DNA from: Rhodospirillales bacterium
GTDB lineage: Bacteria; Pseudomonadota; Alphaproteobacteria; Micavibrionales; Micavibrionaceae
DNA: 64,000 bases
Direction: 5' to 3'
Assembly: GCA_023898785.1 (NCBI GenBank)
Contig: CP060239.1
Span: 682,001 to 746,000, forward strand
The notes beneath the pieces were generated by a model that saw only the letters and a program-made list of their open reading frames with translations, searched no databases and was not told the DNA's origin. This document shows positions 26,111 to 32,972 of this stretch, piece after piece (position 1 is the stretch's first letter; every line of letters begins with the position of its first letter). A program made the position numbers and the translations under genes.

Positions 26111-26533
26111 ATGCACAAGAAAACAAAAGGCACCCCAAGCGAGGTCGATGTTCATGTCGGGCAGCGGTTGCGTGTGAGGCGGGCTTTACTGGGATTAAGT
26201 CAGGAAAAATTAGCCGATGCATTGGGGCTAACCTTTCAACAGATCCAAAAATACGAGCGTGGCACAAACAGAGTCAGTGCCGGACGTTTGTATGCCCTTA
26301 GCAAAATTCTTGATGTGCCTATCAGCTATTTCTTTGAGCAATTTGGTAAACCTCAAGATACACAGGCCCTCAGTGGCATGGCTGACAATACGCAGCAAGC
26401 TTTTGGTGGTGAAGATTTGATGAATAATAAAGAGACTCTTGATCTTGTACGCACGTACTATTCTGTGCAGGACCCTAAAGCGCGAAAAGATATTCTTAAA
26501 TTCATTAAATCCATGGCAGAAAAGATATCTTAG
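26111..26533 (+). CDS. XRE-family transcriptional regulator
   Basis: 140 aa. HTH_3 domain at residues about 13-70: VGQRLRVRRALLGLSQEKLADALGLTFQQIQKYERGTNRVSAGRLY, one of the most recognisable alphaproteobacterial XRE versions, with a C-terminal helical part (LVRTYYSVQDPKARKDILKFIKSMAEK). Its place between lnt and metK is conserved in Rhodospirillales-like genomes. Targets unknown; metK, 119 bases downstream, is the obvious candidate. Confidence 0.93.
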   Translation: MHKKTKGTPSEVDVHVGQRLRVRRALLGLSQEKLADALGLTFQQIQKYERGTNRVSAGRLYALSKILDVPISYFFEQFGKPQDTQALSGMADNTQQAFGGEDLMNNKETLDLVRTYYSVQDPKARKDILKFIKSMAEKIS

Positions 26534-26652
26534 TTTTTTGTTCTTCGTTTTGCATAGACTTTCAGCTTGCCATGGCCGGTCTTGGTCACTAATGTTGGGT
26601 TTTTGAAAGGTCAAAAGCAAACGAGCAGCCTTATCGATTAAATATGTAACGA

Positions 26653-27897
26653 ATGGAAACAGACATGCTAGAAAACACAGCCCCTGCCCTGCAAGAACAT
26701 GAACATCCAGATTCACGTCCTGAACTGAAGGATTATATTTTTACCAGTGAATCAGTTTCTGAGGGCCACCCGGATAAAGTCTGTGACCGCATTTCCGATA
26801 CGGTTGTTGACCTATTCCTCACCGCAGACCCTTATTCACGCGTGGCGGCGGAAACGCTGGTTACAACTGATACGGTTATAATTGCTGGAGAAACGCGCGG
26901 ACCTGAGAGTATTACCAAAGACGTGATAGAAGAAGCGGCGCGCGCGGCCATTAAAGATATTGGTTACGAGCAGGAGGGCTTTCATTGGAAAACCGCAAAC
27001 GTACAAATCCTGTTGCATAAACAATCTGCTGATATTGCTCAAGGCGTTGATGAAGGCACAGGCGTTGATACCAATGAAGGTGCCGGCGACCAGGGGATTA
27101 TGTTTGGTTATGCATGCAGGGAAACCAAAGCTTTAATGCCCGCGCCGATTCATTTCTCGCATGAGATTTTGCGGGCACTGGCTGAGGCGCGTAAGGGCGG
27201 GCCGCTGGAAGGTAAGATTGAACCGGATTCAAAGTCTCAAATCACTTTGGAGTATCGTGACGACAAACCTGTGCGTGCGACTTCTGTTGTGGTTTCGACG
27301 CAGCATGCTGATCATTTGTCGCAAGACGAAGTTAAAGAGCTGGTGCGTCCTTATGTAGAAAAAACATTACCCGAAGGATGGATGCCGCCAGAAGAGGAAT
27401 TCTATGTGAACCCCACCGGGCGCTTTGTGATTGGCGGGCCGGTTGGCGATGCAGGCCTGACCGGTCGCAAGATTATCGTGGATACTTATGGCGGTGCTGC
27501 TCCGCATGGTGGTGGTGCATTTTCCGGAAAGGATCCGACGAAGGTTGACCGCTCTGCGGCGTACGCTGCACGGTATTTGGCCAAAAACGTTGTGGCAGCG
27601 GGGTACGCTGATGGCTGTACGATTCAACTGGCTTATGCGATTGGCGTATCTAAACCCTTATCCGTGTATGTAAACACGCATGGAACAGGATCTGCGCCGG
27701 AGCAGGAGATTATCAATGCGCTGATCAAGCTGGTTGATCTTAGTCCGCGCGGCATTCGTGAGCATTTACAGCTTAACAAGCCGATTTATGCGCGTAGCGC
27801 AGCTTATGGCCATTTTGGCCGGACGCCGACGGCCGATGGCGGATTTTCATGGGAAAAAACCGACTTGGTTGATGATTTGCGCAAGATTCTTGGATAA
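26653..27897 (+). CDS. metK: S-adenosylmethionine synthetase MetK
   Basis: 414 aa (ATG 26653; ATG 26668 would give 409). Has ESVSEGHPDKVCDRISD (ATP site), GAGDQGIMFGYA (the Met-binding flexible loop), and GGGAFSGKDPTKVDRSAAYAARY. It makes SAM from Met and ATP. Slightly longer than E. coli MetK (384) because of a 25-residue N-terminal extension and small inserts. The 119-base leader has no SAM riboswitch that I can recognise. trmB overlaps its 3' end. Confidence 0.97.
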   Translation: METDMLENTAPALQEHEHPDSRPELKDYIFTSESVSEGHPDKVCDRISDTVVDLFLTADPYSRVAAETLVTTDTVIIAGETRGPESITKDVIEEAARAAIKDIGYEQEGFHWKTANVQILLHKQSADIAQGVDEGTGVDTNEGAGDQGIMFGYACRETKALMPAPIHFSHEILRALAEARKGGPLEGKIEPDSKSQITLEYRDDKPVRATSVVVSTQHADHLSQDEVKELVRPYVEKTLPEGWMPPEEEFYVNPTGRFVIGGPVGDAGLTGRKIIVDTYGGAAPHGGGAFSGKDPTKVDRSAAYAARYLAKNVVAAGYADGCTIQLAYAIGVSKPLSVYVNTHGTGSAPEQEIINALIKLVDLSPRGIREHLQLNKPIYARSAAYGHFGRTPTADGGFSWEKTDLVDDLRKILG

Positions 27898-28588
27898 CCC
27901 ATCGCCACAGAAACGAGTCTTTGGGCGGCGTCACGGCCGCCCTTTGAATAAGAGCCGGACGGAAGTGATTGAAACGCTTTTGCCTAAGCTGTCTGTGCCT
28001 GTGGAAATGCTGAAGGAAGATGGTACGCTGGGGCCCTCCTCTTTGTTTGAAGCGCCATACAAAGAATGCTGGTTTGAGATCGGATTTGGCAATGGTGAGC
28101 ATTTAAGCGCGTTGATGCGTCGGCATCCTGAGCATGCGTATTTTGGGGCCGAGCCGTTTATTAATGGTATGGCCGCTTTTCTCAAAGATATTCAGAACGA
28201 TCTGCAGACCCGTATCCGCGTACATATGGACGATGCGATGATGCTGGCGGGTTCATTGGAAGACGAATGTCTGGACGGGATATATATTCTCAACCCCGAT
28301 CCGTGGCATAAAAAGCGCCATCATAAGCGCCGGATTGTGAATCGTGAAAATTTGAAGTGTTTTCACCGCATTTTAAAACCCGGTGGGCAATTGATTTTAA
28401 GCACCGATGTGCCGTATCTGGCTGAATGGATGATTACGGAAGTGATGATTCATGGTGGCTTCACGTGGCTGGCAAACAGTAAACGTGACTGGGAAACTAA
28501 GCTTGAGGACTGGATCGATACGGCCTATCAGACCAAAGGGGCCAAAGGCGCGGACAAGATGGTGTATTTGTTTTTTTCACGGACATAA
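27872..28588 (+). CDS. trmB: tRNA (guanine-N7-)-methyltransferase TrmB
   Basis: About 238 aa from ATG 27872, which overlaps metK by 26 bases; TTG 27890 is an alternative that starts nearer to the conserved FGRRHGRPL block. Class I SAM methyltransferase: CWFEIGFGNGEHL (motif I), YFGAEPFINGMAAFL, and the family signature YILNPDPWHKKRHHKRRIV. It methylates G46 of tRNAs. Its last codons (GAKGADKMVYLFF) reappear as a detached fragment at 29793-29858, beyond the next gene. Confidence 0.95.
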   Translation: MICARFLDNPSPQKRVFGRRHGRPLNKSRTEVIETLLPKLSVPVEMLKEDGTLGPSSLFEAPYKECWFEIGFGNGEHLSALMRRHPEHAYFGAEPFINGMAAFLKDIQNDLQTRIRVHMDDAMMLAGSLEDECLDGIYILNPDPWHKKRHHKRRIVNRENLKCFHRILKPGGQLILSTDVPYLAEWMITEVMIHGGFTWLANSKRDWETKLEDWIDTAYQTKGAKGADKMVYLFFSRT

Positions 28589-28641
28589 ATTTGCCTCAAA
28601 ATCCAACCCGTGAGACAATGAACTTTGAGGGGACGGCGCAC

Positions 28642-29769
28642 ATGAAATCTTTTATTTTTTTAGCATTTATCCTGGTTTTGGGCGTTTTTGCATTTTCTGC
28701 TTCCTATGCAGAAGAGACGAATTCTGTGGAACAAACGGATCTATGGGGAGATGACACTGGGCAATACGGATATCAGGACTATCTGAAAGATCTTAAAACA
28801 AACCCTTCTTTGGAACTTACCGAAGAGATTTGTAAAAACAGCCATGGAGCGAAAAACTCGGCATCCGGGGAACCTACCCGAAGGGCTTTTGCTCGCAAAC
28901 ATCTCGAACGCGATGAGTGCTATATGGCGCTCATGAAGCAGGAAGGACAAACGACCCTTTTGCGGTGTCTGCAATTATCGGAAAACAAACAACCGCTTTG
29001 TCTTAAAAACATTACAATTCAGGAGGACAATCCTGAAATTTGCAATTTTATAGGTGCGGAAAATGAGAAAACCCATGCGAATTGCCTAACTTATTTTGCA
29101 GGGAAGAAAAGCTTTAAAGAAGACAATACAAACTTTAAGCCCTGCCGCAATATACAGGACGTTGAAAACCGTTACTCATGTTATCGAACTACCCTTTTAT
29201 CCCGCTACCAAAGCCAGATGGATTTAGCAGCTGTACACGTGAGCATTCCCCCGACGCAACAAAAATATGCCAAAGAAATTAAAGATTGCGGGCAATTTGA
29301 GAGCCTGTTTAATCAGCAACAATGCTATCATTCTATTCCTCATAATTTTTATGCCGAAGCGGGCTATACCAATTGCAGCTATTTGGAAATACATCCTTGC
29401 AAAAAAGCAAGAGACAGAGGTTTCCTCTATCTCATGATGGCGGGAGACAAGCGCGCCGACAAAATTGCGCAAATATACGGCTATGGCGTTCTTACAGCCC
29501 AAGAACACAATGCAAGAGACCCAAACTATAAAATTTTTGTCCAGGACCTTACACAATTTCTTGATAACCTTACCCATTTGCCAAAAGACCTTGAGCTTTT
29601 TTGCCAGGCCGCCATGCCGATAAAAACCTATGAGCAATGGATCAATGTTAAAAACTTTGAGCATGTTCGCGTGAGAAATGTCTTTTGCAACCGCTTTCCT
29701 TACCTGAAAACCAAGAACTGGTATTGGGAGGAAATGGACAAGAAACTCGGTTTTTCTGAAAAACAGTAG
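28642..29769 (+). CDS. Cysteine-rich secreted protein of unknown function
   Basis: 375 aa from ATG 28642, preceded by GAGGGGACGG; an upstream in-frame ATG at 28618 is less well placed. The signal peptide ends at SASYAEE (about residue 22). The mature chain has 14 cysteines in motifs such as EICKN, DECYM, LRCLQL, LCLKN, EICNF, ANCLTY, PCRN, SCYR and QCYH, spaced in a repeat-like way that recalls helical Cys-pair repeats (CxxxxxxxxxC). No family recognised. It lies between trmB and a duplicated trmB tail, so it appears to be an inserted gene. Likely periplasmic or surface located. Confidence 0.75.
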   Translation: MKSFIFLAFILVLGVFAFSASYAEETNSVEQTDLWGDDTGQYGYQDYLKDLKTNPSLELTEEICKNSHGAKNSASGEPTRRAFARKHLERDECYMALMKQEGQTTLLRCLQLSENKQPLCLKNITIQEDNPEICNFIGAENEKTHANCLTYFAGKKSFKEDNTNFKPCRNIQDVENRYSCYRTTLLSRYQSQMDLAAVHVSIPPTQQKYAKEIKDCGQFESLFNQQQCYHSIPHNFYAEAGYTNCSYLEIHPCKKARDRGFLYLMMAGDKRADKIAQIYGYGVLTAQEHNARDPNYKIFVQDLTQFLDNLTHLPKDLELFCQAAMPIKTYEQWINVKNFEHVRVRNVFCNRFPYLKTKNWYWEEMDKKLGFSEKQ

Positions 29770-29792
29770 ATTTTTGTTCTTAAAAGGAGTGC

Positions 29793-29858
29793 GCGAAAGG
29801 TGCGGATAAGATGGTATATTTGCTGTTTGATAAAAAACAAACTCTAGACGATTGTTAA
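29793..29858 (+). pseudogene. Detached second copy of the trmB 3' end
   Basis: The frame reads AKGADKMVYLLF then DKKQTLDDC and stop. The first part matches the end of TrmB (AKGADKMVYLFF at 28541-28576). Over the first 30 bases the two copies differ at four sites, all third codon positions, so both were shaped by selection on a protein before one was cut off. No start codon or body of trmB precedes it; a stop in frame lies at 29781-29783. Confidence 0.75.
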
Positions 29859-29862
29859 TCTC

Positions 29863-30474
29863 ATGCATGTTGTTTTTAAGATTATAAAATTTGTACTTCT
29901 GGCATTCGCCTCGATTGTGGGACTTTTTGTGCTGGCATTTCTTATTGTACCCCACTTTATCCGTTATTATGACTATGGCATTAACAAAAACAAAACTGAT
30001 CTTCCATACCCGTCTTATTTTTACGAAGATAATTTACAACACGATTTTAGCACCGTACTGCACACACGCACCGGCACATTTAACAAGCAATATGATGCGC
30101 TTATTTATATGCAACATATGGATAGCCCGGTCAGTGGCGCCTTAAAAAATACCCGCCTTTCAAAGGTTATCTTCAATACCTATCAATCCAAAATTTCATC
30201 TGTTGAGAATATTACTCTGGAGCACAGAACTCCGGAAGGGCGTTTAATTCCACCACTGAAAAACAATCTCAAGGAATTTAAATCCTGTATAATCGGGGCA
30301 AACCAAATATGCTATTATGAGCAAGTTTATAATGATTCAAATCTTCCTCACGATATGATCGAGAACGTGATTATCGATTTCACGGCGAATGGAAAGAAAC
30401 ACCATATATCTAAAACGTATCTGATTGAACGGGCTTATCATTTTTCGTTCTGGGACATATTAATGGGTGTCTAA
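29863..30474 (+). CDS. Membrane-anchored protein of unknown function
   Basis: 203 aa. An N-terminal helix (residues about 6-30) that is very hydrophobic anchors a periplasmic domain of about 170 residues, with two cysteines (SCIIGANQICYY) that could pair. No domain recognised. It starts four bases after the stop of the trmB tail fragment, so it was probably the original neighbour of trmB before the insertion. A terminator follows at 30544. Confidence 0.65.
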   Translation: MHVVFKIIKFVLLAFASIVGLFVLAFLIVPHFIRYYDYGINKNKTDLPYPSYFYEDNLQHDFSTVLHTRTGTFNKQYDALIYMQHMDSPVSGALKNTRLSKVIFNTYQSKISSVENITLEHRTPEGRLIPPLKNNLKEFKSCIIGANQICYYEQVYNDSNLPHDMIENVIIDFTANGKKHHISKTYLIERAYHFSFWDILMGV

Positions 30475-30543
30475 CGCAAAAATATCTTGCCTATGCTCTA
30501 AAACATACGTATACATGCTTCAACAACCTGATCATTTGATATA

Positions 30544-30573
30544 GGTGGGCTCATCAAGAGGCCCGCCTTTTTT
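30544..30573 (+). terminator. Rho-independent terminator
   Basis: GGTGGGC / GCCCGCC stem (30544-30550 and 30561-30567, one G-T pair) with a 10-base loop and six T. It closes the transcript of the membrane-anchored gene before the rimP operon. Confidence 0.75.
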
Positions 30574-30595
30574 GTTGGGTTTTTTGAATTTAATG

Positions 30596-30685
30596 CGTCA
30601 TTGCGAGCGCAGCGAAGCAATCCAGAGCCACAAAGCCAAAATTCTGGATTGCCGCGTCAGCCCTTCGGGCTTCCTCGCAATGACG
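30596..30685. repeat. Palindromic 'CERSEAIQ' repeat, copy 1
   Basis: Outer arms CGTCATTGCGAG and CTCGCAATGACG are perfect 12-bp inverted repeats; inner arms AATCCAGA and TCTGGATT form a second stem. Read on the plus strand it gives RHCERSEAIQ and later SGFLAM, the well-known translation of this alphaproteobacterial dispersed repeat. It ends 12 bases before the rimP start. Copies 2 and 3 are at 40791 and 41641. Confidence 0.92.
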
Positions 30686-30697
30686 GTGAGGATAGTG

Positions 30698-31195
30698 ATG
30701 AAGTTAACACCTTTGGAACAGCGCTTGAGCGAATATGCACGGCCCGTGATTGAAGATCTCGGCTTTGCGCTTGTGCTGATTAAGGTGGTTGGTGAAGGCG
30801 GCAGCCAGAACGTGCAGATTCTGGCCGAAGATCCGGCGACGCGCAATCTGGGCGTGGATGATGCGGCCGTGATCAGCCGAGCTTTATCCGCCGTGTTTGA
30901 CGTTGAAGACCCGATTAAAGGGGCGTATCGTCTCGAAGTCAGTAGCCCGGGCATCGACCGCCCGCTGGTGCGGATTGAAGATTTTGAAACCTATAAAGGG
31001 TTTGAAGCGAAAATTGAAAGCTGCGTCCCGGCGGAAAACGGGCAAAAGCGCTTTCGCGGGGTTTTGCAGGGATTAAACGGCGAGAGTGTATTGATTGACA
31101 CCGATCAGGGCAAGGCCGAGATCCCTTTCTCGAATTTGACCAAGGCTAAATTGGTCATGAGTGATGAATTAATACAAAAAACAGCAAATCTATAA
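30698..31195 (+). CDS. rimP: Ribosome maturation factor RimP
   Basis: 165 aa. ATG 30698 is chosen because GAGG lies seven bases upstream and because the longer in-frame reading would translate the palindromic repeat. Family blocks are LGFALVLIKVVGEGGSQNVQILAED, VDDAAVISRALSAVFDVEDPIKGAYRLEVSSPGIDRPLV and the C-terminal SH3-like part. Needed for 30S maturation. First gene of the rimP-nusA-infB-rbfA-truB-rpsO series; nusA follows after 12 bases. Confidence 0.96.
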   Translation: MKLTPLEQRLSEYARPVIEDLGFALVLIKVVGEGGSQNVQILAEDPATRNLGVDDAAVISRALSAVFDVEDPIKGAYRLEVSSPGIDRPLVRIEDFETYKGFEAKIESCVPAENGQKRFRGVLQGLNGESVLIDTDQGKAEIPFSNLTKAKLVMSDELIQKTANL

Positions 31196-31207
31196 GGAGA
31201 AAGAAAA

Positions 31208-32752
31208 ATGGAATTGCTACAAGTTGCGGATAACGTCGCAAGAGAGAAAAACATTGATCGCGAGATCGTCGTCACGGCGATGGAAGAAGCAATCCAGAAA
31301 GCCGGGCGTTCGAAATACGGTCATGATCATGACATTCGTGCGGAGATCAACCGCAAGACCGGGAATATCGCGCTGAAGCGTTATCGCGAGGTGGTTGAAG
31401 AGACGGCCGAAATCGAAAATGAGATGGCGCAGATGCCGCTTTCTCAAGCACAGCGGATTAAACCGGATGCCAAAATTGGGGAATTCCTGATTGATGAGTT
31501 GCCACCGCTGGACTTTGGCAGGATTGCCGCGCAGACCGCCAAGCAGGTGATCATGCAAAAAGTGCGTGAAGCTGAGCGTTCACGCCAATACAGCGAATTT
31601 AAAGACCGCGTTGGTGAAGTTATTAACGGCGTTGTGAAGCGTGTTGAGTACGGCAATGCTACTGTAGATATTCAGGGGCGCGCCGAAGCGGTTCTACGCC
31701 GTGATGAAGGCTTGCCGCGCGAGCATTTGAAAAATGGCGATCGTGTACGTGCCATTATTTATGAAGTACGCGAGGAAATGCGCGGACCCCAGATTTTCCT
31801 TTCCCGTACGCACCCTGAATTTATGGCCAAGCTGTTTATGCAGGAAGTGCCGGAAATCTACGACGGAATTATCGAGATTAAATCTGTCGCCCGCGATCCG
31901 GGGAGTCGTGCGAAAATCGCTGTGGTTTCCAAAGAAGGTTCTATCGACCCTGTTGGCGCTTGCGTCGGGATGCGCGGGAGCCGCGTACAGGCTGTTGTGA
32001 ATGAGCTCGGCGGTGAAAAAATCGACATTGTACCGTGGTCTGAAGATATTGCCGGCTTTGTGGTAAATGCTTTACAACCTGCGGAAGTGACCAAGGTTGT
32101 TCTGGATGAAGAAACCAAGCGTATGGAAGTGGTTGTGCCTGACGAGCAACTGTCATTGGCGATTGGACGACGTGGACAGAATGTACGCCTGGCTTCCATT
32201 TTGGTTGGCTGGGATATTGATATTCTGACTGAAGCCGAGGAATCCGAGCGCCGCGCTGAAGAATTCAAAACGCGCTCTTCTCTATTCATGGAGGCTTTGG
32301 ACGTTGATGATGTGATTGCACATCTGTTGGTGGCCGAAGGCTTTACCAAAGTCGAAGAAATTGTTGAAACGCCGATTGACGAACTAAACCAGATTGAGGG
32401 TTTTGAAGAAGAAATTTCTACTGAGCTGCAAAACCGGGCGGCGACATGGCTGGACGCCAAGCAGAAAGAGCTGTCTGAAAAGCAGGTTGAGCTGGGAATT
32501 GCCGATGATTTGATGCACGCGGAGGGCTTAACTCCGGCGCAGATTATCATGCTAGGCAAAACAGGTGTTAAGACACTGGATGATCTGGCTGATTTGGCGG
32601 CAGATGAACTGGCTGAAACTTTGGGTGAAGGTCAAATCACCGTCAAGGATGCCAACGCCGTGATTATGGCTGCGCGTGCGCACTGGTTTGAGGCGGAAGA
32701 CAAGGTCGCGGCAGAAGCGGAATCTGCTGCCGCCGCTGAGAATGCGGCTTAA
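31208..32752 (+). CDS. nusA: Transcription elongation/termination factor NusA
   Basis: 514 aa with AAGGAGA before ATG 31208. N-terminal RNAP-binding domain, S1 domain (GEVINGVVKRVEYGNATVDIQGRAEAVLRRDE), KH1 and KH2 (AVVSKEGSIDPVGACVGMRGSRV; SLAIGRRGQNVRLAS), then C-terminal helix-hairpin-helix repeats (LNQIEGFEEEISTELQNRA; GVKTLDDLADLAADEL), as in alphaproteobacterial NusA. It controls pausing, termination and antitermination. The gene order is conserved. Confidence 0.97.
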   Translation: MELLQVADNVAREKNIDREIVVTAMEEAIQKAGRSKYGHDHDIRAEINRKTGNIALKRYREVVEETAEIENEMAQMPLSQAQRIKPDAKIGEFLIDELPPLDFGRIAAQTAKQVIMQKVREAERSRQYSEFKDRVGEVINGVVKRVEYGNATVDIQGRAEAVLRRDEGLPREHLKNGDRVRAIIYEVREEMRGPQIFLSRTHPEFMAKLFMQEVPEIYDGIIEIKSVARDPGSRAKIAVVSKEGSIDPVGACVGMRGSRVQAVVNELGGEKIDIVPWSEDIAGFVVNALQPAEVTKVVLDEETKRMEVVVPDEQLSLAIGRRGQNVRLASILVGWDIDILTEAEESERRAEEFKTRSSLFMEALDVDDVIAHLLVAEGFTKVEEIVETPIDELNQIEGFEEEISTELQNRAATWLDAKQKELSEKQVELGIADDLMHAEGLTPAQIIMLGKTGVKTLDDLADLAADELAETLGEGQITVKDANAVIMAARAHWFEAEDKVAAEAESAAAAENAA

Positions 32753-32972
32753 AGCGATGTATGGGAGACAGAAACATTTTGAACCGCATATACACAGTCT
32801 TATATTTTATCAACCGGACCAGCGTTTTAACGAACGCTGAGCCGGAATCTGTTTCCTTCGCATTTCCATCTAATCATTTAAACTTAAACAAAAATTTTGC
32901 ACCGCTGGCTCAGTGGTGTATAACCCTGTGTGCGCGACACTCAAAATATACAAGAAAGACCTTGAAGAGATT

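Noticed and set aside
26534..26652. Possible SAM riboswitch before metK
   Set aside because: The leader lacks the conserved cores of the SAM-II and SAM/SAH classes that I could look for (for example CAACGGCTTCC or GCTAAAAAGG). Nothing stronger than short pairings is present.
29224..29955. 243-aa minus-strand frame over the Cys-rich gene
   Set aside because: Antisense to a gene with a good signal peptide and start; product has no coherent domain and spans the trmB scar and the next start.
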